From JAWSVE01 sp050633885 (lineage in GTDB: Bacteria > Pseudomonadota > Gammaproteobacteria > Pseudomonadales > Cellvibrionaceae), in NCBI GenBank assembly GCA_050633885.1, contig JBOEHK010000005.1, forward strand, positions 372,001-436,000: a stretch of 64,000 bases of DNA, given 5' to 3'. The position numbers and the translations under genes are program-made. Shown piece by piece: positions 26,757-35,858 of this stretch (the stretch's first letter is position 1; each line of letters opens with the position of its first letter). The notes below the pieces were generated by a model. It saw nothing but the letters and a program-made list of their open reading frames with translations, ran no database searches and was not told the origin of the DNA.

Positions 26757-27995
26757 CTAGCGAAGCGTGTGATGCAAGATAGCCATTACGTCGTGTATAT
26801 CCCCTATCTGGCGTGGATTTCTCTTTGTTACCGGGTGTCTTAGCGCCCTCTCAGCAATTTCTCGCAACATTCTTTGGTCGATAGTGTGATGAATCACATC
26901 GTCCAAAGAAACGGGCAAACCAAGAGAAGCAATTAATTCGTTGACTACCATCTCTGCTGAATCTTCCGGCCGTTGACACGCCTGACTAATGAGCTGCTGC
27001 TTATCGCTGCAGACTTCGTGATTCCAACGTAAAACCGCCGGCAATAAAACACAAGAGGCATAACCATGAGGAACATCAAACATCTCCGTGAGAATATACC
27101 CAATACCATGACTCGCTCCATGGGGAACTTGCCCTAGCCCTGAGCACGTAAGCCATTCTGCTTGCTGAGCAAGTCGTCTAGCTTCGACATCCACATAATT
27201 ATTTTTTAACCGCGGTAGACAATCACTGAATAGTCTTAACCCTTGTAAATGCTGACACTCCAAATAAGGGTTCGACAAATTGGAACAAAGACTTTCTATC
27301 GCATGATCCATTGCTCTAATTGCAGTGCTAAACCATAAATCAGGAGGTGTTTGCTGTGTAATGTTCGAATTATAAAAAATAGCCCGCGGATACAAAGACC
27401 GGTCCCGGTACCCTTCTTTCATCCCTGAAGCATTATCCTTCACACTCGCCGATGCACTGTAGCTTGCCCCCGAAAGAGTGGTTGGTATAGCGATTAAAGG
27501 AATAGTTGTGTTTGTATTTATCTGATCATTAGAAGCAACATCAATAGCATCTGAACAATTATTTTTTTGTAGGTCACCAACCGTTCCATCTGAAAACTTG
27601 GCATACCTTTGCATTTCTTTTTTTGAAGCAACACCCCGGCTAAGACAAAAAACAACTGTCTTTGCGATATCAATCACTGATCCTCCACCCACGGCAAGTA
27701 GGCAGTCAGTCTTTTTTAAGCCTGATTCTTGAACGATCCCTAAAACTGTATCATGCTGATTGCTTTTAGCAGTAACGGCATAAAAACTAACCTTGATATT
27801 CTTATCTAAACACAACAAGAACGAATGTTTAAAATTGTGGAACTCAGAACCATTACTCAGCAAAGTCCGAGAAACAATAACGCCAATTTTCTTTGCATCT
27901 ATTTTTCTTAAATAATCAACGAGGTCTTGATCTAATTTCTCGCTAAAAACCAAAGTTTCTATAGCCGGAAAATCATGTTGGATTGTTTTATACAT
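26757..27995 (-). CDS. Iron-type alcohol dehydrogenase family protein
   Basis: 412 residues. NAD(P) site LLAVGGGSVIDIAK, then IPTTLSGASYSASASV, RAMDHAIESL, and the metal-ligand region VPHGASHGIGY with DVPHGYASCVLLPAVLRWN. The latter resembles maleylacetate reductase and group III Fe-ADH proteins. A poorly conserved insert around residues 130-165 (SKKEMQRYAKFSDG to NDQINTN) is unusual. The substrate is probably a small alcohol or aldehyde but is unknown. It stands alone. Confidence 0.78.
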   Translation of the reverse strand: MYKTIQHDFPAIETLVFSEKLDQDLVDYLRKIDAKKIGVIVSRTLLSNGSEFHNFKHSFLLCLDKNIKVSFYAVTAKSNQHDTVLGIVQESGLKKTDCLLAVGGGSVIDIAKTVVFCLSRGVASKKEMQRYAKFSDGTVGDLQKNNCSDAIDVASNDQINTNTTIPLIAIPTTLSGASYSASASVKDNASGMKEGYRDRSLYPRAIFYNSNITQQTPPDLWFSTAIRAMDHAIESLCSNLSNPYLECQHLQGLRLFSDCLPRLKNNYVDVEARRLAQQAEWLTCSGLGQVPHGASHGIGYILTEMFDVPHGYASCVLLPAVLRWNHEVCSDKQQLISQACQRPEDSAEMVVNELIASLGLPVSLDDVIHHTIDQRMLREIAERALRHPVTKRNPRQIGDIHDVMAILHHTLR

Positions 27996-28289
27996 GTCAT
28001 TAAAACGTTGAATAGAAAAGTAAGAATAGTCTTAAATAAAATAGGTTTTTTATTTAAGCTGCTCTTTCGCACTCGACTTCTGCCTGGCAGAGACTCGCAT
28101 CACAGTACGATAGATTTTACAGCTTTTTACAAAATAATGATTTAAAAAATGAAACTCAATGGTATTATGCGCTCCGATGGAAGATAAACCAAAATGCTAT
28201 GTAGTCTGTATAATATGTTGTGTTTATTTTATATCACTTAGGGGTACTAAAAAACAAAATTCAAATGATAGAAATTAACGGAGTGTAAC

Positions 28290-29042
28290 GTGAAAAAAAC
28301 GTTCTTATTAGGTTGTGTATGCGCACTAGGTGCAACATCTGTATTGGCTGAAGGCTGGTCAGGTAAAGGCGAGTTAGGGTTTGTTAATGTCGCGGGTAAT
28401 AGTGAATCACAAACGCTTAACGGTGCTATCACTGTAGAGAAAGAAGCCGGACAATGGAAACACATCGCGAAAGCAACTGCACTTCAATCTTCTACAGATG
28501 GCGACACTAAAGGAGAGAGCTATTCTCTAGGCTGGCGGTCAGAGTACGCTTTTGACGAACGTCTTTATGGCTTTGGTGACTTTCGATTTTTCGAAGATAA
28601 ATTCGATTCATTCGACGAAATCTATACATTAGCTTTTGGTGCTGGTTATCGCGTCATCATGGAAGAGGACATCACTTGGAACCTCTCTGCAGGTATCGGT
28701 TACCGAGACACAACGCTAAATGAGGTAACTGAAATCCGGACGCCTATCACAAATATACTAATCTCTAGAACGACAACCCATGAAGACATCAGTGGTGTGA
28801 CGCTTTTATTGGAGTCAGATTACAAACATAAATTAAGTGAAACAACGAGTTTCGAAAACTACACTCGTATTGAACCAACTAACGACAACACATTTGTGCA
28901 AAACGTGACGGGGCTCAGCGTCTCTATCAATTCAGCACTTGCGTTGAAAGTGGGTTATGACATTCGCTACAACACTGATCCAGCAAAAGATTTTAAAAGT
29001 ACTGATCGTATCACGTCAGTTAACGTTGTGTACTCGTTCTAA
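28290..29042 (+). CDS. DUF481 (YdiY-like) outer-membrane protein
   Basis: 250 residues, signal peptide cleaved after VLA (about residue 20), then a 12-strand-like barrel. It starts GWSGKGELGFVNVAGNSESQTLNGAI and ends in SVNVVYSF with the terminal Phe of outer-membrane proteins. This is the DUF481/YdiY pattern. GTG start with GGAG about 8 bp upstream. A strong terminator follows. Confidence 0.85.
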   Translation: MKKTFLLGCVCALGATSVLAEGWSGKGELGFVNVAGNSESQTLNGAITVEKEAGQWKHIAKATALQSSTDGDTKGESYSLGWRSEYAFDERLYGFGDFRFFEDKFDSFDEIYTLAFGAGYRVIMEEDITWNLSAGIGYRDTTLNEVTEIRTPITNILISRTTTHEDISGVTLLLESDYKHKLSETTSFENYTRIEPTNDNTFVQNVTGLSVSINSALALKVGYDIRYNTDPAKDFKSTDRITSVNVVYSF

Positions 29043-29068
29043 GATTGAATTGATTGCTTTAAACGAAC

Positions 29069-29110
29069 GATATAAAAAAGGCGTACTTTTTAGTACGCCT
29101 TTTTTATATC
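29069..29110 (+). terminator. Rho-independent terminator of the DUF481 gene
   Basis: Bases 29069-29087 are the exact reverse complement of 29092-29110 (19-bp stem, four-base loop) with a T6 run in the right arm. It may also serve the opposite strand. Confidence 0.9.
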
Positions 29111-29195
29111 AGAATATTTTTATTTTCTCATGTTAAACGGATAAATTTTCACATAACATGTAGAGTTATGACGCTTTTATTATCCAAAATAAAGA

Positions 29196-29825
29196 TTACA
29201 ATGATACATCTTGCCATGGTTTGTGTTTATGCATCACCGCTGTAAACATATCCGATTGAAGAAATTGATTTAACCAGCGTTGCAGATGAGTATATTGAGT
29301 TTTGTCAAACCAATCTTTATCGACGAACGCAAATTGCCGAACAAATGGAAAAATGGAAACATCAACAGCCGACATTTTATCCGCTGATAAATACTGATTA
29401 TTTTCCAATATATTATTGAGTAGAGAAAGAAACTCCTCGGCTTTTTCTCGGTAAACATGCTGAGAGGATTCGGGGTATCGCTCAAAATATTTATATCTAT
29501 CCAGATAATGTTTGAATTCACCGTCATTTCTGTCTATTAATTGTTTGCTCTCATCTTTTGACAACTGAAGTTTCCAATTTTCTGGATCATGTTGACGTAA
29601 AGACCAGTCGATGACATCTCTGCTTTCATCGATGACGTTATGATTATCTAGAACAAGGACAGGAACCGTCCCCTTTGGGGAAAACGACAACATAGAAGAC
29701 GGTTTGCTTTTTAATACCACTTCTCGAAGTTCATAATCGATATCTGAATACTGTAAAACCATTCTTGTGCGAATAGCGTAAGGACAACGACGGAAGGAAT
29801 ATAAAATAGGGCGGGTGTTTTTCAT
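29196..29825 (-). CDS. Glutathione S-transferase-like protein
   Basis: 209 residues. N-terminal thioredoxin fold with SFRRCPYAIRTRMVLQ, where the CPYA Cys is the likely catalytic residue (omega/beta-like), the cis-Pro segment GTVPVLVLD and DESRDVIDW for glutathione binding. An all-helical C-terminal half follows. ATG at 29825 chosen over an in-frame GTG at 29840; neither has a strong ribosome site. Located between DUF481 and the pigment cluster; its role is unknown. Confidence 0.8.
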   Translation of the reverse strand: MKNTRPILYSFRRCPYAIRTRMVLQYSDIDYELREVVLKSKPSSMLSFSPKGTVPVLVLDNHNVIDESRDVIDWSLRQHDPENWKLQLSKDESKQLIDRNDGEFKHYLDRYKYFERYPESSQHVYREKAEEFLSLLNNILENNQYLSADKMSAVDVSIFPFVRQFAFVDKDWFDKTQYTHLQRWLNQFLQSDMFTAVMHKHKPWQDVSL

Positions 29826-29846
29826 AGTCTTGCCAGCCACTTGAAT

Positions 29847-29891
29847 ACAATTTCTTTCAAAACAATTTCTTTCAAAACAATTTCGTTCAAA
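29847..29891. repeat. Three 15-bp tandem repeats upstream of the GST gene
   Basis: ACAATTTCTTTCAAA at 29847-29861 and 29862-29876 is exact, and the third copy (29877-29891) has one change. It sits directly in the promoter or leader of the GST gene and could shift spacing between control signals. Confidence 0.85.
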
Positions 29892-29973
29892 ACTGAGATA
29901 AAACTGACTTTTACAGATATTGTATGTGTATTACCGGTATCGAGTAAAAGCTTACATATGACAACAATAAACG

Positions 29974-31200
29974 CTAGCTAAATTTCTTAAAAATAAGCGA
30001 TGTATTAATTCCACCAAATGCAAAATTATTTGTCATGACATAGTCAACATCTAAATTCCTTGACTCATCGATAATATAATCTAAGTCTCCGCAACGGGGA
30101 TCAATGTTTTTTAAATTCGCAGTTGCATGACACCAGCCCTCTCGCATCATTTGTATTGAAACCCAAGCTTCCAATGCACCACAAGCTCCCAGTGTATGAC
30201 CCGTAAAGCTCTTAAAAGAACTAATGGGTGTTTTATTTCCAAAGACCCTGTGCGTCGCTTGCGATTCTGCAACATCGCCTCGATCAGTAGCTGTACCATG
30301 TGCAGAAATATAACCAATATCTTTAGGCTGAAGATTAGCGTCCGCCAATGCTTTTTCCATAGCAACTTGCATGGTTTCTGTTTTTGGCTGAGTGACATGA
30401 GCGCCATCGGAGTTTGTTCCAAAACCGACTAGCTCAGCATATATATTTGCCCCTCGTGCTCTTGCATACTCGAGCTCTTCTAAAATTAAAGTACCAGCAC
30501 CTTCAGAAATTACGAGACCATCACGATGTTCATCAAACGGTTTGGGCGTTGTGTCGGGCGCATCATTTGCTAAACTTGTTGCATACAACGTATCAAAGAC
30601 AGCAGCTTCTGTTGGACATAATTCCTCGGCACCACCAGCGATCATTAATTTATGCTTACCCGCTTGGATAGATTCATAGGCATAACCAATCGCCTGGCTT
30701 CCCGATGTACAAGCGCTTGACGTTGTGATCACCCGCCCAGTTAATCCAAAGAAAACACCGATGTTCACAGGCGTCGTATGCGACATCATTTTTATATATG
30801 TATTAGCCGTTAAACCTTCTGTGCTGTGATTTAACAGCATGTTACCAAAATCTTTTATCGCATCGGGTGTTCCCGTCGACGAACCATATGCCACACCCAT
30901 TCGCCCATCTTTTATCGTCTCATCATTTAACAAACCTGCATCTTCTAATGCGAGTTCCGCAGAACGTGTTGCCATTAAGGCAACACGTCCCATGCTTCGT
31001 GTCATTTTACGATTGTAATGTGAAGGCTTTTCAAAATCAGAAACAACACCGGCTAAGCGCGTATTTAATCCAGCGTAAATATCCCATTCATCCATGCGGC
31101 GAATGCCTGTGCGTAACTTTTTTAAATTATCGGACACCGTACTCCAATCAGAACCAATAGGAGAAAGACCAGACATGCCAGTAACAACAACACGCTTCAT
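29974..31200 (-). CDS. apeR: APE beta-ketoacyl-ACP synthase (FabF-like)
   Basis: 408 residues. Intact KAS II triad: Cys164 in SSACTSGSQ, His301 in ISAHGTATD and His335 in KSFTGHTLGA. In aryl polyene clusters one FabF-type enzyme (ApeR) works beside the ApeO-ApeC pair. Start ATG 31200 overlaps the ketoreductase stop (TAATG). Last gene of the cluster. The symbol follows the order in which the KR-KS pair closes known APE clusters; confident in type, less in name. Confidence 0.85.
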   Translation of the reverse strand: MKRVVVTGMSGLSPIGSDWSTVSDNLKKLRTGIRRMDEWDIYAGLNTRLAGVVSDFEKPSHYNRKMTRSMGRVALMATRSAELALEDAGLLNDETIKDGRMGVAYGSSTGTPDAIKDFGNMLLNHSTEGLTANTYIKMMSHTTPVNIGVFFGLTGRVITTSSACTSGSQAIGYAYESIQAGKHKLMIAGGAEELCPTEAAVFDTLYATSLANDAPDTTPKPFDEHRDGLVISEGAGTLILEELEYARARGANIYAELVGFGTNSDGAHVTQPKTETMQVAMEKALADANLQPKDIGYISAHGTATDRGDVAESQATHRVFGNKTPISSFKSFTGHTLGACGALEAWVSIQMMREGWCHATANLKNIDPRCGDLDYIIDESRNLDVDYVMTNNFAFGGINTSLIFKKFS

Positions 31201-31925
31201 TAACACATACCACCATTTACAGAAATTACCTGACGAGTAATATAGGCCGCGTCTTCAGACATTAAAAAATTGACCGTTGCCGCCACTTCATTTGGCGTAC
31301 CCATTCTTCGCGCAGGAATCATTTTCATTGCTTCTTCTAATTCAACGGCTTCAATCATATCGGTTTCAATTAATCCCGGAGCGACACAATTTACCGTAAT
31401 TTTTCGTTTGGCCAATTCGAGCGCCAATGCCTTGGTTGCACCAATTAATCCAGCCTTTGAGGCACTGTAGTTTACTTGACCTCGATTTCCCATGATCCCT
31501 GAAACTGACGACAGGACAACAATACGGCCTGGCTTGCGCCTTCGTACGAGCGGCATCGTTAGCGGGTTTAGCACGTTGAAGAACCCATCAAGGTTTGAGT
31601 GAACCACCAGATCCCAGTCATCGCCACTCATTGCAGGAAATGCATTATCTCTGGCTAAGCCAGCATTACAAACAACACCATAATAAGTACCAAATTCTTC
31701 AATATCATCAATGAGTACTTCTGCCGCTTTCTCGCGATCTAAAATATCAAATTGTAATATCCTCGCTGATCGCCCTAATGATTCAACTTCACTTTTGACG
31801 AATTCAACTTCATCGATTCCTTTTCGGCAATGAAGGACGATATCATATCCTTCTTTTGCGAGACGTAACGCTATTGCTTTTCCTATGCCACGACTCGATC
31901 CTGTTACAAACACCGTTTTACTCAT
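31200..31925 (-). CDS. apeQ: APE 3-oxoacyl-ACP reductase (FabG-like SDR)
   Basis: 241 residues. Short-chain dehydrogenase with GSSRGIGKAI cofactor site, NAG, and the Ser-Tyr-Lys triad in VLSSVSGI and NYSASKAG. It reduces the ketone after each elongation. Overlaps the next ketosynthase by one base. The 166-bp space before it, the largest in the cluster, could hold an internal promoter. Confidence 0.88.
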   Translation of the reverse strand: MSKTVFVTGSSRGIGKAIALRLAKEGYDIVLHCRKGIDEVEFVKSEVESLGRSARILQFDILDREKAAEVLIDDIEEFGTYYGVVCNAGLARDNAFPAMSGDDWDLVVHSNLDGFFNVLNPLTMPLVRRRKPGRIVVLSSVSGIMGNRGQVNYSASKAGLIGATKALALELAKRKITVNCVAPGLIETDMIEAVELEEAMKMIPARRMGTPNEVAATVNFLMSEDAAYITRQVISVNGGMC

Positions 31926-32091
31926 AATTTTCTCAACAACTAGTTATCGCTCAAAATGGGTTATTTTGACATTTGTTTTTAACGTTTCTTGTTATAACGC
32001 CAGTTATTTAAAAACCCGCTCTCTTAAACATTACTTTGTCAAGAAAACTACTTTCTCAAAGAAACTAAAATACTTTTATTAAGATATAAGG

Positions 32092-32553
32092 TTATTTATT
32101 CATTTGTTCAGAAGCTAGAAACTCTTCCACACTATCTGGCTGAAAAACATTTAATACACAATTTACTAACTCATCTAAGTTAGAGCTGATCGAGCAATTA
32201 AAAACGCCTAGCCCATTATCTGCCTGAAACTCCCGTGCTACATCAATAATAAGTGTTGAGTGATTAACAAAGTGCGAAACACTGGTATTGTATTTTCGAG
32301 TACCAACGAGAAATCCAACCTTTGCCTCTCCCCCTTTTAATCGTTCTTGAACACCAGCAAAAGCCGCAATACTTTGAGCCATATATTCAATACCAATATA
32401 GGCAGGTATTTTTTCATCCGTTAAAAACAACGTATCGTTGTTAATAATCACACGGGCTTTTAACGATTCCTCGTCATGCTCTACTATCTCAGTTAACAAG
32501 CTCATCGTTTTTTTATGAGGGACTACTTCGCTCACTAAAAATTTTGTACTCAT
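32092..32553 (-). CDS. apeP: APE hotdog-fold dehydratase (ApeP type)
   Basis: 153 residues from ATG 32553, preceded by GAGAG. The segment VVPHKKTMSLLTEIVEHDE and PAYIGIEYMAQSIAAFAG are the FabA/FabZ-like hotdog pattern; the Glu in GIEYMAQS is the catalytic acid position. In known APE systems ApeP forms a heterodimer with ApeI to dehydrate ACP-bound 3-hydroxyacyl chains. A longer TTG-initiated frame reaches 32601 but has no ribosome site. Confidence 0.8.
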   Translation of the reverse strand: MSTKFLVSEVVPHKKTMSLLTEIVEHDEESLKARVIINNDTLFLTDEKIPAYIGIEYMAQSIAAFAGVQERLKGGEAKVGFLVGTRKYNTSVSHFVNHSTLIIDVAREFQADNGLGVFNCSISSNLDELVNCVLNVFQPDSVEEFLASEQMNK

Positions 32554-32601
32554 CTTACTCTCTTCTTTCTTATCGTCTTCTGTATCTGCTTTAAAATACA
32601 A

Positions 32602-33894
32602 TTATTTTTTTGATATGAGTAAGCAAATATTATTTCCGCCAAATGCAAACGAGTTACTAATAGCATGTCTCATTTTTTTTACGGACCGAGGTGAGACGAC
32701 CAAATCAACCAAGGGTAACGTATCATCTAACTCATCATCCCATTGGTGAATAGGAAGTTGATACGATAACGCCTCGGATGCACTGTTCTTTTTATTTTGT
32801 AGTTCATGCGCGCTATTTTGCATTAATGATAACCAACAAAAACCAGCTTCAATAGCACCCGCCGCACCCAGTGTATGCCCAGTAAAACCTTTGGTCGAAC
32901 TGCAAGCAAGTGTATGACCAAATACATGATGAATAGCTTTGCTTTCCATTTTGTCATTTTGCTCTGTCGCTGTCCCATGCAAATTAGCGTATCGCACATC
33001 GTCTCGTTCAACGCCGGCATCTTTTAATGCTAAATTAATTGCCTGGATTGCTCCACGTCCATCAGGCGCGGGAGCAGAAATATGATGTGCATCCGATGTT
33101 TCGCCAACGCCATTTAACAACACGGCGCCGGGCTCACGAGTCATGACAAATAGCGCTGCACCTTCTCCTATGTTAATACCGCGCCTATTTTTACTAAAAG
33201 GAACGCAAGGTTCATCACTCACAGATTCTAATGCAGCAAAACCACTAACCGTTAATTGGCACAATGCATCCACACCACCGGCGATGACCAGATCGCAACC
33301 GCCATTACGCAGCAATCTTCTTGCACTCGCTAACGCTTTTGCACCAGAACTGCAGGCCGTAGAAATAGTCATCGCTGGACCTTGAATGTTTAACCAATCG
33401 GCTAAACTTTCTGCTGGCGAAGACATTTCTTGCTGTTCGTATTGATAGTTTTTCGGCCATTGCCCTTCTTTCATTTTTATGGCTAATGCTTTTTCACCTT
33501 CACGAATACCGCTAGTACTTACACCCAACACCACACCGACACGAAGAGGATTAATCTTTGCTAACTTCTCCTTTAATGACACTTCAATTTGATTCAGAGC
33601 CGCAATTAATAGTTGGTTACTTCGAGTTTGCTGGAATATAGGAAGATGATCAACGGAAGGTAATTGAGTGTTCACCTGCCCCAAAGATAAAGAACGGCCA
33701 GCAGTAAACATTTCTGTCATCGTTAAACTATTAAAATGATCGGAGTCAGTGCTACTGTCACCACCTCTGCAACCATAAAACAAACGTTCGGCTATTTCTT
33801 TTTTAGAAGATCCCAGAGAACAGATAATCCCTAAATCATTCAGATAGACGGGAATTGTTTTTCTTGATGGTTTGTTAATGTCTAACTTTTGCAA
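32602..33894 (-). CDS. apeO: APE beta-ketoacyl-ACP synthase, partner of chain-length factor
   Basis: 430 residues. FabF-like, with Cys in STACSSGAKAL, His in NLHGTATEQND and His in GFTGHTLGAAGA. In aryl polyene systems ApeO pairs with ApeC (chain-length factor). The start is TTG at 33894; no ATG or GTG exists before the conserved PVYLNDLGIICSLG beginning. Its low-efficiency start may set stoichiometry with other enzymes. Confidence 0.82.
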   Translation of the reverse strand: MQKLDINKPSRKTIPVYLNDLGIICSLGSSKKEIAERLFYGCRGGDSSTDSDHFNSLTMTEMFTAGRSLSLGQVNTQLPSVDHLPIFQQTRSNQLLIAALNQIEVSLKEKLAKINPLRVGVVLGVSTSGIREGEKALAIKMKEGQWPKNYQYEQQEMSSPAESLADWLNIQGPAMTISTACSSGAKALASARRLLRNGGCDLVIAGGVDALCQLTVSGFAALESVSDEPCVPFSKNRRGINIGEGAALFVMTREPGAVLLNGVGETSDAHHISAPAPDGRGAIQAINLALKDAGVERDDVRYANLHGTATEQNDKMESKAIHHVFGHTLACSSTKGFTGHTLGAAGAIEAGFCWLSLMQNSAHELQNKKNSASEALSYQLPIHQWDDELDDTLPLVDLVVSPRSVKKMRHAISNSFAFGGNNICLLISKK

Positions 33895-33980
33895 CAGTAT
33901 TTACTCGATGGTTCAACAGAAAATTTAGAATTTTTATTTTGATGAGTGTATTAATCAACTCGAACAATATGACATCAACA

Positions 33981-34592
33981 TTAATGAACTTCTGAGGAGA
34001 TTACACTCAAGGTCTCAACGTCAAGAACTATTGGCATAACATAACTGATGATATTAATTTTTTTTCCTACGCCTTCAAAAGACTGAGTTATTTCTTCCTT
34101 GATATTAATATCTAACACATGGCGGTTTTTGTAATAAAGTACTCGCTGATTGGATAAAAAATTTATCGCCCAGTCAGAATCAACAAAAGCATCGAGAATA
34201 CTTTGCTCTGGCCAATGCGCCAACTGCATATAACTCATCACGGCTCTACCCGGAATTTCTTGATCTAATAATTCGCTATACTCTTCCTTAAAAAATTCAC
34301 CATCGTACTCCAGCGTCAACAAACGCTGGCCTGTCGGTGACAAACCGACAACACTGACAGCTTCTTCACTGACAACCCATGCCGCCAATAACGTGTTTGA
34401 TGACTCGTCTGAGATGATAGAAACACGTTGGCTAATTTGAATATTTTTTCCAAATTCATGGGGAGGCAACAAAGGCAATTCAGGCATCTCTTTAGGCACA
34501 AATAAATTAGAACATGCCGTTAACAACAAACTCAATAAGCCCGTAAAAAAGACAACATAAAACTGGGTTCGATGCTTTACGCTGTACGGCAT
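33981..34592 (-). CDS. DUF3261 lipoprotein of the APE cluster
   Basis: 203 residues. Lipobox LLTAC (Cys27) then a strand-rich domain like a small LolB/DUF3261 lipoprotein: QRLLTLEYDG, PGRAVMSYMQLAHWP, and a closing IVLDVETLSVIS. DUF3261 proteins are regular members of APE clusters and are thought to help place the lipid-linked pigment in the outer membrane together with the LolA-like protein. Overlaps the FAD protein gene by 16 bases. Confidence 0.8.
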   Translation of the reverse strand: MPYSVKHRTQFYVVFFTGLLSLLLTACSNLFVPKEMPELPLLPPHEFGKNIQISQRVSIISDESSNTLLAAWVVSEEAVSVVGLSPTGQRLLTLEYDGEFFKEEYSELLDQEIPGRAVMSYMQLAHWPEQSILDAFVDSDWAINFLSNQRVLYYKNRHVLDINIKEEITQSFEGVGKKINIISYVMPIVLDVETLSVISSEVH

Positions 34593-35827
34593 AACTCAGC
34601 CAATGTATTCATTCGTCTCTCGCTATCTTTCACATAGGGATTTTTTGTATCCCACGCGTAACCAGCGAGTATCGAGCAAATCATTTCTCTGATTTGAGTT
34701 GACTGATCTGGGGCGAAAATAATATCCTGAAAGCGGCCATCATACCAAGCTTCAACAAAGACTCGAAAAGCATCCACTCCTGCCCTTAGTGGCTCACCAT
34801 AATCTTTTTGCCAATCAATTGTTTCTCCTTTGAATTGGCGATCTAATAAATTCACGGCCAAACTTGCCGACTTCATCGCGATTGTTACACCCGATGAAAA
34901 AACGGGGTCCAAAAATTCACCAGCGTTACCTAATAACGCAAAATTCTTTCCCCATAAACTGCTAACATCAGACGAGTAACCCGTAATTTGTCGAACAGGC
35001 GTATCGAATTTAGCACGCCTTAATAGTTTTTTTAGTGAAGGTACTTGTGCAATAATTGTTTGTAATCTCTCTTCTGGATTTGACGAGAAATCATCAAAGA
35101 ATTCATTTTTTGCAACAACGCCTAACGAGCAGCGTCCTCCCGAAAAAGGGATGAGCCAAAACCAAACATCTTTATGATTGGGATGAATTGTTACGCGAAT
35201 TTTTTCACGATCAAACTCTTCAGGAACAATATTATCTTCAATGTGAGTAAATAAAGAAGCCCGAACAGGAAAACGGCTAGGACGATTTAAATCGAGGAGC
35301 CTAGGCAAAACTCTTCCAAAACCACTTGCATCGAGAACATATCGGCAATGCAGTTCGTACTCGCCGCCCTTCTCATCTCGTGCCTCTAGAATAGGCGTAT
35401 CACCCTCAAGATCAATTCGAGTAATTTCATGCCCCCAAGAAATAGTGACGCCTTTTTCTTCCGCTTGTTTCGCAAGCAGATGATCAAAGTCAGCTCTTCT
35501 CACCTGATACGTTGTTGCTGGCCCATCAGAAAATTTTTCATGGAAATTAAAATCAGTATACGCTTCATCACGAACAAACGCGGCGCCGTTTTTAAATTGA
35601 AAACCTAATTGATCAGCAGAAGCATTAACGGCATCAAGCATATTGGCTTCCGCTAAAAAAGCCATGCATTGCGGCAACAAACTTTCACCAATCGAAAAAC
35701 GAGGAAAGTGTTGTTTTTCAACAATATGAACGCGATAACCCTTTTGAGCCAATAAAGCGCCAGAAACACTTCCCGATGGCCCTGCGCCAACGATAACAAC
35801 ATCAATATCTTTTACATCTGCGTTCAT
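34577..35827 (-). CDS. FAD-dependent halogenase/monooxygenase-like enzyme of the APE cluster
   Basis: 416 residues. GAGPSGSVSGALLA FAD site; IGESLLPQCMAFL; GFQFKNGAAF, where Lys stands at the place of the catalytic Lys of phenol-type flavin halogenases; and the WFWLIP motif, the WxWxIP halogenase signature. These enzymes are frequent in APE and related pigment clusters. Chlorination or hydroxylation of the aryl head, or desaturation, are all possible; the sequence alone does not decide. Confidence 0.75.
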   Translation of the reverse strand: MNADVKDIDVVIVGAGPSGSVSGALLAQKGYRVHIVEKQHFPRFSIGESLLPQCMAFLAEANMLDAVNASADQLGFQFKNGAAFVRDEAYTDFNFHEKFSDGPATTYQVRRADFDHLLAKQAEEKGVTISWGHEITRIDLEGDTPILEARDEKGGEYELHCRYVLDASGFGRVLPRLLDLNRPSRFPVRASLFTHIEDNIVPEEFDREKIRVTIHPNHKDVWFWLIPFSGGRCSLGVVAKNEFFDDFSSNPEERLQTIIAQVPSLKKLLRRAKFDTPVRQITGYSSDVSSLWGKNFALLGNAGEFLDPVFSSGVTIAMKSASLAVNLLDRQFKGETIDWQKDYGEPLRAGVDAFRVFVEAWYDGRFQDIIFAPDQSTQIREMICSILAGYAWDTKNPYVKDSERRMNTLAELCRTA

Positions 35828-35858
35828 TTTATTGCCCTAATTATTATCATGTATCTCA

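Noticed and set aside
28209..28214. TATAAT before the DUF481 gene as a sigma-70 -10 box
   Set aside because: No matching -35 box at 17 bp; single hexamers are common in AT-rich DNA.
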